A stretch of 64,000 nucleotides of DNA from Selenomonas bovis DSM 23594 (GCF_000381005.1 NZ_KB908381.1:124001-188000); one strand, 5' to 3'. Shown: positions 34,925 through 44,085, numbered from the stretch's first letter. Numbers and translations are program-made. Notes: generated by a model from the letters alone, not told the origin.

Positions 34925-36100
34925 TCAATTCGCTGATGAAAATCTAACCACGGCGTCGGTCCCCGGCCGCAGGGTATCCGCCATATCCTTGGGCAGGGAA
35001 ACTTTCACAATCAAGCGTCCGTCTGACATATCGGGAGCGTTCCCCTCCGTATTGCCAGGTTTGCTGTCCTCTGTCTCATCACCCGAGACATTGCCTGCGT
35101 CTTCCGAGATAGATGATGTCTGCACTGCCTCGTCTTTCTCCTCAGAAGCAGCTGGCAGCGATCCTGAGGCCGCGGTGTCTGGCTGGGCATCGGCAGGATC
35201 GACGATGTCGAGTACCGTTCCCTGGTACTTCTTCCCTTCGATGGTATAGCTCACGAACTGACCGAGACGTATTTTCCCCTTCTGGTTTGGCGAAAGACGC
35301 GCCTCCACCCAGATATTGGATGCGTCACCGATGCTGGCAACCGTCGCGCCCGCCTTGAGGTCCGCCCCTTCCTGGATGTCATCGCCAAGGTATACTGTGC
35401 CGGACACAGGCGCGACAATCTCAGTCGCCTGCGCGTCCTGCTTCGCGTTCTCAAGCGCTGCTTCCGCTTGCTTGACGGCAAGTTCTGCCTGTTTCACGGC
35501 TTCCGGATTCGCCGGCTGTGTCATGGTCTGATAGCGCGTCGCGGCAGGCGCACTCACCGCAGGCGCTGGCGTCGCTGCCGCCTCAGCGGCAGCGAGATCC
35601 GCCGCTGCCTGATCGCGTTTCACCGCGCTGATGGCGCCCATCTCGTAGAGCTCATTCATGCGGTTGAGACGTGCACGCGCATTCGCGACTGCCTGAGAAT
35701 TGCCGGAGGACTGCGGCACAGGCATAGGCGCAGGTGCCGCCGACTGCGGCACGGTCACGGTCTGCCCACGCTGGACCTGCGCGAGATTCTGCTTCGCGAG
35801 TTCCGCGTTCTGCGCGAGCTGTGCAATCTGCTCATCCGTAATCTTCACTTGCACGCGTGCGATGACATCGCCAGCCTCGACATGATCTCCATCCTGCACG
35901 ACAAGTTCCGTGATGGTGCCATCGGCCTTTGCCTTGACGCCCACCATCGTGCTCGCCACCTTCGCATCGTAGACCGTGAGCCCCTTCTGGCTGTGCTGGT
36001 ACGCCCAGACGCCGAGCGCGCAAAGAATCGCAAGTGCCACAAGTGCCAGCGGTCCGAATTTGAGGACTCTCTTGACTTTTTCTGTAATATCGACTTCCAA
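34925..36100 (-). CDS. HlyD-like membrane fusion protein with acidic insertion
   Basis: 391 aa. One membrane segment at residues 14-33 (FGPLALVALAILCALGVWAY), then the lipoyl-like half (GTITELVVQDGDHVEAGDVIARV, residues 60-83), a coiled-coil hairpin with Ala/Pro-rich linkers (about 84-225), the second lipoyl half (IVAPVSGTVYLGDDIQEGADLKAG) and a beta barrel. Residues 301-357 are an acidic Ser/Glu/Asp-rich insertion inside that barrel. It probably bridges an exporter to the outer membrane, but no ABC or MFS partner is adjacent. TTG start after AGGAGG. Confidence 0.82.
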   Translation of the reverse strand: MEVDITEKVKRVLKFGPLALVALAILCALGVWAYQHSQKGLTVYDAKVASTMVGVKAKADGTITELVVQDGDHVEAGDVIARVQVKITDEQIAQLAQNAELAKQNLAQVQRGQTVTVPQSAAPAPMPVPQSSGNSQAVANARARLNRMNELYEMGAISAVKRDQAAADLAAAEAAATPAPAVSAPAATRYQTMTQPANPEAVKQAELAVKQAEAALENAKQDAQATEIVAPVSGTVYLGDDIQEGADLKAGATVASIGDASNIWVEARLSPNQKGKIRLGQFVSYTIEGKKYQGTVLDIVDPADAQPDTAASGSLPAASEEKDEAVQTSSISEDAGNVSGDETEDSKPGNTEGNAPDMSDGRLIVKVSLPKDMADTLRPGTDAVVRFSSAN

Positions 36101-36150
36101 AATGGAAACCTCCTGTTTAGTGCAAGGACATTATACATGTAGCTTGCAAG

Positions 36151-36175
36151 GGAAAAGCCCTCCCTATGCGGGAGG
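36151..36175 (-). terminator. Terminator of alaS
   Basis: Stem CCTCCC/GGGAGG with loop GCATA, followed on the minus strand by GCTTTTCCC. It lies between alaS and the HlyD-like gene. A TATAAT -10 at 36130-36135, framed by TGCAAG and CTTGCA, may start the latter. Confidence 0.7.
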
Positions 36176-36264
36176 ACTTCCTTGAAAAGCTGCTATGACT
36201 TCTGCCCAGCAAGCGAAAGGCTTGACATAGACTGATCTGGCATAGCAGAGTTCCTTCTATCTGC

Positions 36265-38889
36265 TCAGCCGAGCTGGGCCTTGATGATGTCCGCGGCCTT
36301 TTCAAACGCCTGCGGCAGTGCCTCAGGCTTCTTGCCACCAGCCTGTGCCATATCGGGGCGACCACCACCGCCGCCACCGACAACGGCCGCGGCCTCCTTG
36401 ATGATCTTGCCGGCATGGATGCCCTTCTTGACAGCTTCCTTCGATGCTTTGACGACGAGGTTGACCTTGTCATCATTGATGCAGGCTAGCACGACAAGAC
36501 CGCCGGCGAGCTTGCTGAGCGTGAGATCTGCGACAGCACGCAGCTCGTCCATCGACGCCGCCTGCGCTTTGCCGCAGACGACCGGCACGCCGGAGAAGTC
36601 GCTCACCGCCGCGAGGAGCTTGGCCGCGTCCGCTTTATCGCGGTTCGCCGCAGCCTCCTCGAGCTGCTTCTCCATTTCTTTCTTTTCCGCAAGCAGTTTG
36701 CCAAGCGCTGTGGGAACCTCTTCCTCCGACGACTTGAGCGCAGCGGCAACTTGCGAGAGAAGTGCAGCCTTCGCATTCATGTAATCGAGTGCGGCTTTCC
36801 CTGTCACGGCCTCGATGCGGCGCACACCAGAGGCGACACCTGTCTCAGAGACAATCTTGAACATGCCGATCTGGCCGACATTCTTGACATGCGAGCCAGC
36901 GCAAAGCTCCATCGAGAAGTCAGGCACCTTGACGACGCGCACAACATCGCCGTACTTCTCAGAGAATAGCGCCATCGCGCCTGCTTTCTTCGCCTCGTCC
37001 AGACTCATGTGGGAGATCTCCACATCCACACCTTTGAGGATTTCCTCGTTGACGAGCGCCTCGACATCCGCGAGCTGCTGCGCGGAGACCGGCTCGAAAT
37101 TCGTGAAGTCGAAGCGCAGGCGCTCCGGCGTCACGGAGGAACCCGCCTGGTTCACCTGATCGCCGACGACTTTCTTGAGTGCGGCCTGCAGCAGATGTGT
37201 CGCCGTATGGTTGCGCGCCGAAGCCAGCTTCTTCGTCTGGTCGACCTCGATGGCGACGGTGTCACCGACCTTGAGTTGTCCTTCCTCGACATAGGAGATA
37301 TGATAGACCGTGCCGTCCGGCAGCTTCTTCGCGTTCGTCGCTTGGATGCGGCCGAACTCCGAGCGCAGCAGGCCCTCATCGCCGACCTGGCCGCCGCCCT
37401 CTGCGTAGAAAGGCGTCTTATCGAGGATGATGCCGGCCTCTTCGCCGTCATGGATCTCGTCGACGAGCTTGCCATCCTTCCAGATAGCGACGACCTTGGC
37501 TTCCTTCGCCTCAGGGTCCTGCCTGAGCTGGGTCACATCGATGCCGGAAAGGTCAGGCACCGCAACGCGCGTATTCGCCGCACGGGCCGCGCGCGCGCGG
37601 CTGCGCTGCTCCTCCATTGCCTTCTCGAAGCCGTCCTTGTCGAGATCGATGCCATTTTCATGCAGGATCTCCTCCGTGAGCTCCCACGGGAAACCGAACG
37701 TATCATAGAGACGGAAACCGACAGTCCCCGGCAGTTCCTTCTTGTCGGCTGCCTTGAGTTCCTTGATCTCAGCGTCGAGCAGATCCATGCCCTGATTGAG
37801 CGTCGCCGCGAAGCGATCCTCCTCGATGCTGATGACTTTCTTGATATACTCCTGCTTCGCAACGAGCTCGCCGAAGTCGCTCGCCTCGCGATAAATCTCG
37901 ACAACGGCATCCACAGCGCCCTCGAGGAACTTATCCTTGATGCCGAGCATGCGGCCGTGGCGGATCGCGCGGCGCAGGATGCGGCGCAGCACATAGCCGC
38001 GGCCCTCATTCGACGGCAGGATGCCGTCCATGATCATGATGGCCATCGAACGCGCATGGTCGGCGATAACCTTGAGCGAAATATCCTTCTGCGCATCCTC
38101 ACCGTATTTCACACCGGAAACCTTGGAGGCATACTCGATGATGGGATAAAGGAGATCCGTCTCGAAGTTCGTGCGCTTGTTCTGCACAACAGAGGCAAGG
38201 CGCTCCAGACCGCAGCCCGTATCGATGTTTTTATGGGCGAGCGGCTTGTACTGCCCGTCCTCCGTACGGTCGTACTGCGTGAACACGAGGTTCCAGATCT
38301 CAAGATAGCGGTCGCAGTCGCAACCGACACCGCAAGTCGGTGAACCACAGCCGCGTTCCTCGCCGAGATCGATGTAGATCTCAGAATCCGGACCGCAGGG
38401 GCCGGGACCGATTTCCCAGAAATTATCATCGAGCTTCACGATGTGATCCTGCGGAAATCCCGGCTGCGATTTCCAAATCTCGATGGCTTCATTATCATCC
38501 GGATACACCGTTACCCAGAGCTTGTCCTTCGGCAGCTCGATGACCTCCGTGAGGAACTCCCACGCCCAAGGAATGGCCTCTCCCTTGAAGTAATCGCCGA
38601 ACGAGAAATTGCCGAGCATCTCGAAATACGTCTGATGGCGCGCGGTACGTCCGACATTCTCGATGTCACCCGTGCGCACACAACGCTGACTCGTCGTCAC
38701 GCGCGTGCGGGGCGGCTTCATCTTGCCGGTAAAGAACGGCTTCAACGGTGCCATGCCAGCACCGATGAGCAGGAGCGTCGGATCGTCCTGCGGAATGAGA
38801 GAAAAGCTGGGCAGCCGGAGGTGGCCCTTCTTCTCAGAAAAGAACTGCAGATATGCCTCTCGCAGTTCATTGCCTGTCATGTATTTCAA
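36265..38889 (-). CDS. alaS: Alanyl-tRNA synthetase
   Basis: 874 aa, full length. Class II core (MTGNELREAYLQFFSEKKGHLRLPSFSL split motif; RCVRTGDIENVGRTARH), editing domain with NHTATHLLQAALKKVVG and zinc-binding SMELCAGSHVKNVGQIG, and the C-terminal C-Ala domain ending with GGGGGRPDMAQAGGK. Start choice: the ATG at 38895 is only 3 bases from GGAGG, whereas the TTG at 38889 is 9 bases away, so TTG is favoured; the ATG at 38880 is too far. Confidence 0.96.
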   Translation of the reverse strand: MKYMTGNELREAYLQFFSEKKGHLRLPSFSLIPQDDPTLLLIGAGMAPLKPFFTGKMKPPRTRVTTSQRCVRTGDIENVGRTARHQTYFEMLGNFSFGDYFKGEAIPWAWEFLTEVIELPKDKLWVTVYPDDNEAIEIWKSQPGFPQDHIVKLDDNFWEIGPGPCGPDSEIYIDLGEERGCGSPTCGVGCDCDRYLEIWNLVFTQYDRTEDGQYKPLAHKNIDTGCGLERLASVVQNKRTNFETDLLYPIIEYASKVSGVKYGEDAQKDISLKVIADHARSMAIMIMDGILPSNEGRGYVLRRILRRAIRHGRMLGIKDKFLEGAVDAVVEIYREASDFGELVAKQEYIKKVISIEEDRFAATLNQGMDLLDAEIKELKAADKKELPGTVGFRLYDTFGFPWELTEEILHENGIDLDKDGFEKAMEEQRSRARAARAANTRVAVPDLSGIDVTQLRQDPEAKEAKVVAIWKDGKLVDEIHDGEEAGIILDKTPFYAEGGGQVGDEGLLRSEFGRIQATNAKKLPDGTVYHISYVEEGQLKVGDTVAIEVDQTKKLASARNHTATHLLQAALKKVVGDQVNQAGSSVTPERLRFDFTNFEPVSAQQLADVEALVNEEILKGVDVEISHMSLDEAKKAGAMALFSEKYGDVVRVVKVPDFSMELCAGSHVKNVGQIGMFKIVSETGVASGVRRIEAVTGKAALDYMNAKAALLSQVAAALKSSEEEVPTALGKLLAEKKEMEKQLEEAAANRDKADAAKLLAAVSDFSGVPVVCGKAQAASMDELRAVADLTLSKLAGGLVVLACINDDKVNLVVKASKEAVKKGIHAGKIIKEAAAVVGGGGGGRPDMAQAGGKKPEALPQAFEKAADIIKAQLG

Positions 38890-38918
38890 AACCATCTACC
38901 TCCAAAGGGTAATATTTC

Positions 38919-38945
38919 GGAAACACTTCATTTATCAGCGCTTCC
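38919..38945 (-). repeat. Short hairpin in the alaS leader resembling fused family A ends
   Basis: Minus strand: GGAAGCGCT and AGTGTTTCC pair over 9 bp (two G-U) around a 9-base loop. The left arm with the loop start, AAGGAAGCGCTGAT, is identical to the left end of family A copy 2. It lies between the alaS promoter and start codon, so it is transcribed. Confidence 0.5.
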
Positions 38946-38962
38946 TTACCAATATCTCAATT

Positions 38963-38991
38963 AGAATACCATATTTTGCACGCGAGGTAAA
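38963..38991 (-). promoter_or_regulatory. Promoter of alaS
   Basis: -35 TTTACC (38986-38991) and -10 TATTCT (38963-38968), 17-base spacer. Moderate match. Confidence 0.45.
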
Positions 38992-39011
38992 GAGATACCA
39001 CGCACCCCGGC

Positions 39012-40385
39012 TCATTTCCCGCACACAGCACCAAACGATTGCACGCTCTCGATATACGGTGTGCCGGCGAAGCTCGGAAAAAGCACCGTGGAAGCGATGA
39101 CGCGGCGCAGATAATGTTTTTGGCGCGCGCCGCCGTCAAAGGTGAAATAGCTGCTCATTGCCTGCAGCACACACGGCACACCAGCATCATCTGTCCCAAG
39201 GTACATGAGGACGTGTGTCGGTGTCGTAAGCAGCGTTCCTACGGGGAACTGGCGCAAAAGCGCACAGCGATCTTCCGCCGAGCCCTCGAGGTCCGCACGG
39301 TATGGCAGAACCTCTCCCTGTACATCCGCGTCGCGCGGCAGCTCGATGCCCATGCTGCGGTAGACGTCCCCTGTAAACGCCGAGCAATCCACGCTACCTT
39401 CGAGCCCGCCCCAGCCATAGGGCGCGCCGAGGAAACGGAACCCCTGCCGCACGAACTGGTTCTCCGTACACGGCAGATAGCCGTGGTGCAGGTCGCCGCC
39501 AAAGGACGCCGGTCTCGGGCAAACCTGCAGCTGCCCCGCCGTCGTGCGCACGGGGAGGAGCAACATTCCCTCATTAGAGAGCGGTATACGCGCACCCATC
39601 TGATAGCGCTGCGCACGCGCCGCCTGCAGAGTGAGCGCAGGCGCCGTCACAACGGCGAAATCCGCGGGTGCCGCGTATTGCTCCCACGTCACGCGGTCGG
39701 TAAAAGCCAGTGCCTCTGCGGCAAGCCAGCCGCTGTAGTGACGCAGGATGCAGAAGAAAAACCGGCCGTCAGCGCTCCCGGTGAGCACAAGCGCCGGTTC
39801 CGCAGGATCGACAGCCGTCGCCTGCAATGCATCGTAATGCACGTCAGACGGCGTCTCGAACCAACCGTCAGCAACAGGCAGCAGGCGCAGATCTGCCCGA
39901 CGCACCACAACGCCATAACGTACGCCGACGCGCTCCGGCACAGCGGTGAGCGCGCAATTCTCCCTTGCCGCCTCGTATGCCGCCTGTGTGAGCACCGCGC
40001 CGCCGGCGTAAAGCTCCGGCACCGCTCCGGTGGCGAAATCGCCAATGGCCTGCACCGCCGATATGCGATGACGCACCTCGTCCCCGCTGTACACTGCCGG
40101 TGCCGACGAGAGGGCTGTCAGCGTCCGCGTCTTGCGACGCATTTCTTCATTGAGCGCCGCGATTCCTTTCTCATCGAGCAGGAGCCGTTCCCCCTCCGGA
40201 TGCCGCTCCAGCCAGTACGCTGCCGTCTGCCGCGCGTCCGTCAAGGCAGGCGAAGCCGCCGCACGGCAGATAACAGCGGGCGTCTCTCCGCCGAGGTCTG
40301 GCGACGCCGCCAGACAAACAACACAGATGGCAGTCAGCGCGAGTGCTCTGCAGAAAATCCATCGTTTTCGCAAGATCTTTACCAT
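39012..40385 (-). CDS. Exported NlpC/P60 peptidase with SH3-like domains
   Basis: 457 aa. An N-terminal signal segment (FCRALALTAICVVCLAASP) is followed by a stabilising N-domain, two SH3-like parts (RYGVVVRRADLRLLPVADGW; RYQMGARIPLSNEGMLLLP) and a C-terminal NlpC/P60 domain. That domain has the catalytic Cys in GSVDCSAFTGDVYRSMG and the His in PTHVLMYLG. It likely cleaves peptidoglycan stem peptides in the envelope. The ATG at 40385 has AAAGGG upstream; the longer frame has no SD. It is 50 bases after the DUF4127 gene. Confidence 0.87.
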   Translation of the reverse strand: MVKILRKRWIFCRALALTAICVVCLAASPDLGGETPAVICRAAASPALTDARQTAAYWLERHPEGERLLLDEKGIAALNEEMRRKTRTLTALSSAPAVYSGDEVRHRISAVQAIGDFATGAVPELYAGGAVLTQAAYEAARENCALTAVPERVGVRYGVVVRRADLRLLPVADGWFETPSDVHYDALQATAVDPAEPALVLTGSADGRFFFCILRHYSGWLAAEALAFTDRVTWEQYAAPADFAVVTAPALTLQAARAQRYQMGARIPLSNEGMLLLPVRTTAGQLQVCPRPASFGGDLHHGYLPCTENQFVRQGFRFLGAPYGWGGLEGSVDCSAFTGDVYRSMGIELPRDADVQGEVLPYRADLEGSAEDRCALLRQFPVGTLLTTPTHVLMYLGTDDAGVPCVLQAMSSYFTFDGGARQKHYLRRVIASTVLFPSFAGTPYIESVQSFGAVCGK

Positions 40386-40435
40386 ATACGCGATTCGCCC
40401 TTTCCACCGAACATACATTGCCGCTTGTATCTCAT

Positions 40436-42079
40436 CTACCTATCCGGCAGCACGATGCCGCCGATGAACATGCGGTGCCAAGGAAAATAAAAATTCAAGT
40501 GATCGACGCCCGGATACGGCGGCAGATTCCGCGCGGCAAATTCCCTCAGCAAGCGCGTCACACGCAGCTGCACCGCCGGCTCGTAGCGGCCGAGGTTCAG
40601 ATAAGCGCCGCCATCGAGCAGCATCGCCAGCTGGTTCGTCACCGCTGTGCGCACGTTCGACTGATACCCCCAGTCGTCGAGATAGCGCGCAAGCAGCAGA
40701 CGATCGACATCATCCTCCGGCAGACGCACGCTCAGCACACCCTGTCCGAGTGCGAACCCCACACTGTTCGTCGCCGTGTTCCAGCCCGCGTAGCCATAGA
40801 GCTTGAAGAGCAGTCCCGCGTCGCGCAACGCATTCATGAGCGCATTGTCCGCGCCGTTCGTGCGTGTGATATCCGCAATGGCCACGCGATAGCCCTGTGC
40901 GATGAGGCTTGCTGCATAGCGCGCGAGACTCTGCGCGTCATAGAGGTCGGTCCCGTCATTATCCGGTGCGTTACCGTAGCCCATCTTTCCATCAGGCGGC
41001 GTATTCACGAGCAGCACGAGATCCGCGTGCGCCGGGTCAGGCACAGCGACTGCGCCCGCAATGAGCAGGTCCGACTGGATGGAGTCCGCGATGGGCTCAT
41101 CGGAATAATCCGGCACCATCGCGCCACCGACGCCCCAGTTATACTGCACGTTGACAAAGGGAACGACATGTTCCTCGTCGTTCACGGCACGCGCGAGGAG
41201 GAGCGCTGCGAACTCATCGATACCTGCGAGCATCTGGAACCGCGTGCGCGGCACAGCGGCGGCGTAGCGGGCGAGCCGCAGGCTCTCCGCATGCGTCGCG
41301 GAGAGCGGCGCGTTGTCGTCCTTGCCGAGGATGAAAAGATCCAGTGCGCCTGTGCGCGACAAATCGATGAGCCGCTCATCCACGGTGAAATTCTTCGCGC
41401 GCCGCTGCGTCCAATCCTGCCAGACCTCAGAGGGGATGGTCGCCGCGAGATCCTGGAGTTCCTGCGTCTCTCCATCCGTCAGACCGCCATGCTCCTGTTT
41501 TTCGAGCAAGCCTGAGCGACGGAAAATCTGCGCGCCATAAGTAAGATAATAGTCTGGCTCCTCTCCGCCGGAGGCCGGCCCGGAAGCAGGCGTGCGCATC
41601 AGGGAGCCGAACGCGTAGACCTTGAGCCTGCGGTTGAGCTTCTTGAGGCTCGCGATACGCCCCACGCGCTCCTCTAACTCCTGCTCGCTGAGTTCATGCT
41701 TGCGCGACGCCACGAGCCCGCCGTAGATGAGGGAATCCGTTGAGATCACGGCAGCATCCGCCTGCGCCGCCTGTGCTTCTGCCCAATGCCAGAGCGCATC
41801 CGGCTGCCCCTCCGTAAGCCCGCCGAGCATCTCCTTCGGCGGCATGAGCACGCGATAGCCGAGCTTCTCCGCCGCCTCCGCCGACTGCTCGCACGAAGTC
41901 GGACGGTTGTCATGCGGCACGAAGAGAATCGTCTTCGTCTGCTGTTCTACAGGCTGCACTTCCTTGCCACCGCGTGCCTCCCCTGTGCCGCTCATCAGCC
42001 AAGAAAAGAAAGAGACTGTCAGCAAGAGAGCTGCCACAAACGACCATCGTTTCCCCATCCATACGCGACCTGCTACCAT
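40436..42079 (-). CDS. DUF4127 family exported protein
   Basis: 547 aa. An N-terminal signal or anchor (WSFVAALLLTVSFFSWLMSG) is followed by the DUF4127 pattern: ILFVPHDNRPTSCEQSAEAAEKLGY, VISTDSLIYGGLVASRKHE, FGSLMRTPASGPASGGEEPDY split over the middle, and YGYAGWNTATNSVGFAL. The family is widespread in Firmicutes; its function is unknown. It appears to form a two-gene unit with the NlpC/P60 gene. The start is the ATG at 42079 close to AGGAG; the ATG seven codons on is an alternative. Confidence 0.85.
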   Translation of the reverse strand: MVAGRVWMGKRWSFVAALLLTVSFFSWLMSGTGEARGGKEVQPVEQQTKTILFVPHDNRPTSCEQSAEAAEKLGYRVLMPPKEMLGGLTEGQPDALWHWAEAQAAQADAAVISTDSLIYGGLVASRKHELSEQELEERVGRIASLKKLNRRLKVYAFGSLMRTPASGPASGGEEPDYYLTYGAQIFRRSGLLEKQEHGGLTDGETQELQDLAATIPSEVWQDWTQRRAKNFTVDERLIDLSRTGALDLFILGKDDNAPLSATHAESLRLARYAAAVPRTRFQMLAGIDEFAALLLARAVNDEEHVVPFVNVQYNWGVGGAMVPDYSDEPIADSIQSDLLIAGAVAVPDPAHADLVLLVNTPPDGKMGYGNAPDNDGTDLYDAQSLARYAASLIAQGYRVAIADITRTNGADNALMNALRDAGLLFKLYGYAGWNTATNSVGFALGQGVLSVRLPEDDVDRLLLARYLDDWGYQSNVRTAVTNQLAMLLDGGAYLNLGRYEPAVQLRVTRLLREFAARNLPPYPGVDHLNFYFPWHRMFIGGIVLPDR

Positions 42080-42126
42080 GCTCCTATATCCATCCTCTCA
42101 TATTCATGAATTCACAATCGTTTTCT

Positions 42127-42155
42127 ATTATAACGCATCTTCCTCCCTGCCGCAA
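42127..42155 (-). promoter_or_regulatory. Promoter of the DUF4127-NlpC/P60 unit
   Basis: -35 TTGCGG (42150-42155) and -10 TATAAT (42127-42132), 17-base spacer, immediately beside the left end of repeat A copy 3. Confidence 0.65.
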
Positions 42156-42167
42156 AATGTCTTTGAA

Positions 42168-42329
42168 GAAGCGCTGATGAAATGAAATGCCTTGAGTCTA
42201 TTCGGATGCGCTGTATCTCTCTAGGAGACAAGCCGAAGAAGTAGCAGTCAAAACGCTCCATCGCGTTTTGTGCTGAGGATTGTAGGGCGACGAGAGGACG
42301 GTGTACTGAATGAATCCGTGAGTCCTTAC
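42168..42329. repeat. Family A structured repeat, copy 3 (diverged)
   Basis: This occupies most of the 318-base gap between the DUF4127 and YgjP genes; the remainder up to 42397 shows nothing else clear. Left end GAAGCGCTGATGAAATGA; right end GAATGAATCCGTGAGTCC. It differs widely from copies 1 and 2 but keeps the core AGGGCGACGAGAGGAC (42284-42299), the helix GCGCTGT 42208-42214 with ACGGTGT 42298-42304 (via G-U pairs), and a hairpin at the same place with other bases, CAAAACGC/GCGTTTTG (42249-42270). Confidence 0.8.
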
Positions 42330-42397
42330 ATCCCCTCTCTCCTTGCAATGCACAAAGAATCAAAAAATCCCTGTCCCTCTATCTCTTGTCCCTTGTT

Positions 42398-43117
42398 TCA
42401 GCAATTTCCCGGGCTCGTTTCGAGCAGTTGCCGCACCTGCCGCCACTCCGGCATGTAACGATCCATAAGCGCGTAAAAGCGGCGGTTGTGGCCGCGCTCC
42501 GCGAGATGCAGGATCTCGTGCAGCATGACATAGGTGAGGCAGACGGGCGGTTTCGCCGCGAGTTGCAGATTGATCCAGACGCGCCGCGCCTGGATATTGC
42601 AGGTTCCCCAGCGCGTCTTCATGTCCTTCGTGCGCCACTCCCGGACAAAGAGACCCGTGCGCTCTTCCAGCGACGGCGCGACCTCTGCCATGCGCGCAAC
42701 AAGTGCGTGCCGATACTGCTCGCGCACGAAGCGGACGCGCTGCGTATCTGTCAGCCCCTCCGGCACGGAAAGGAACACCTTACTGCCGCACACGAGGAAT
42801 CCCTCGCCGCGCGCCCTGCACCCGACGTGCACGACAAGCACTTTACGCTCGCCCCAGAGGTCGATGGTCTCGCCTGTCAGATAGCGATGCGGCTGTTTCA
42901 CCGGCAGGCAGCGAAGCTGCTGTTGTTTCTGCTCAATCCACGCGGCATTTTCCGCGACGAACGCCTCCAATACCGCGCGCGGCATGGAAATGGGCGCCGA
43001 AAGCACCACGCGTCCCTCCGGGCCCTTTACATGCAGATGCATGCGCTTGATGTGCTTGCGCTGGAATTCGACGGGGATGACTTTGCCACCCACGTGTACC
43101 AATCTGATTTCTCCCAT
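42398..43117 (-). CDS. YgjP-like zinc metallopeptidase (M48/DUF45 family)
   Basis: 239 aa. The C-terminal catalytic region reads MLHEILHLAERGHNRRFYALMDRYMPEW, an HExxH zinc site plus a third His. The N-terminal half includes HVKGPEGRVVLSAPISMPR and RYLTGETIDLWGERKVLVV. WGTCNIQARRVWINLQLA is a typical family stretch. It is predicted cytosolic; the substrate is unknown. The ATG at 43117 follows the AlkD stop by 4 bases; the longer frame overlaps that gene and is rejected. Confidence 0.87.
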   Translation of the reverse strand: MGEIRLVHVGGKVIPVEFQRKHIKRMHLHVKGPEGRVVLSAPISMPRAVLEAFVAENAAWIEQKQQQLRCLPVKQPHRYLTGETIDLWGERKVLVVHVGCRARGEGFLVCGSKVFLSVPEGLTDTQRVRFVREQYRHALVARMAEVAPSLEERTGLFVREWRTKDMKTRWGTCNIQARRVWINLQLAAKPPVCLTYVMLHEILHLAERGHNRRFYALMDRYMPEWRQVRQLLETSPGNC

Positions 43118-43121
43118 ACCA

Positions 43122-43883
43122 TCACCGGCCCCCACATAGCGGCGCCGTTCCCCCCTCACCTCGCTGGCTCGCGCGCCGCTGCCGCAGTGCGCGGATACGA
43201 GCCTTCGCCGCCGCACCGACCTGCTGTGATTCCATGATTTTCTGCAGCGCCTTTTGATACGTCACATCATCAAGGTTACTCTTCAGCAGATATGCGCTCA
43301 CAGCATGCGGATACCTGATGTAGAGAATCGAGATGGCCCACGCCACGGCCATCATCGCGTAGTATGACTGCCCGGAAAGACGATCGAGCACGGCAAGATC
43401 CCGTGCGAGATCTGCCTCTTCCACATAATAATCAAGCAGCATGACACAGGCAAACCGCACGGAATATTCCCTCTTGGAAGAAAAATACGACTCCAGGAAT
43501 GACCATACCTCTGCTTTATGGGCACGCGTGAATTTCAATCCGGCACAGAAACTGTCACAGACGGACCAGTTATCGATGAGCGGCAGGAACCCACGCACCC
43601 TGCGGAGCCGCTCCTCGCAGCTGCACGCTGCGCAGCCGATCACCATGCCCTGGAGCATCACTTCCTCAAAGGTATCTTTCCCTGCCGCCTCGAGATACGC
43701 CCGCCAATCACCACCTGCGATCTCGCGCGCCAGATGGCGGAGGCGCGGCAGGCGCACGCCGATAAGCCGCGTACCGGGCGGCAGCAACCGCGCGCTGAAC
43801 GCGCGGTACCGTTCCTCCGCCAGCCGCGCAAGCTGCCCACGTACCTGTGCGACACATAACTCCAGCTGACCGTCTGTTTCCAT
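43122..43883 (-). CDS. DNA alkylation repair protein, AlkD-like
   Basis: 253 aa built of HEAT-like helical repeats. Family stretches: GTRLIGVRLPRLRHLAREIAGGDW, EVMLQGMVIGCA, FLPLIDNWSVCDSFCAGLKF (catalytic-site Asp/Trp region) and FACVMLLDYYV. AlkD-type glycosylases remove bulky or charged alkyl purines. Several proteins of this fold in Firmicutes lack proven activity. Start ATG after GGGGAGG. Pairs with the YgjP gene. Confidence 0.85.
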   Translation of the reverse strand: METDGQLELCVAQVRGQLARLAEERYRAFSARLLPPGTRLIGVRLPRLRHLAREIAGGDWRAYLEAAGKDTFEEVMLQGMVIGCAACSCEERLRRVRGFLPLIDNWSVCDSFCAGLKFTRAHKAEVWSFLESYFSSKREYSVRFACVMLLDYYVEEADLARDLAVLDRLSGQSYYAMMAVAWAISILYIRYPHAVSAYLLKSNLDDVTYQKALQKIMESQQVGAAAKARIRALRQRRASQRGEGGTAPLCGGR

Positions 43884-44045
43884 GCGTTCCTCCCCTTTCT
43901 AACCATATTAGAATAGCATATTTCCTGCCGTTTTCCCGCATAATTTTTTCAATATGCCGTTTTCCTATACCTGCATGCCCGTACGTCGTCAGCAAATCTG
44001 CAGCAATCATCCGCCGTTTTCTATGCAGTGCGCAATATATGACAA

Positions 44046-44085
44046 AGAAAGTCGCGGAGCATGACGTACATTGCTCCGCGATTCT
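44046..44085 (-). terminator. Terminator after the phosphatase gene
   Basis: Stem TCGCGGAGCA/TGCTCCGCGA (10 bp) around a 10-base loop, followed by CTTTCTTTG on the minus strand; AAAGAA on the other side makes it potentially bidirectional. The rest of the 228-base gap up to AlkD shows no further clear signal. Confidence 0.8.

Noticed and set aside
39039-40490. 483-codon open frame opposite the NlpC/P60 gene
   Set aside because: Antisense shadow; extreme Arg/His content and no supporting features.
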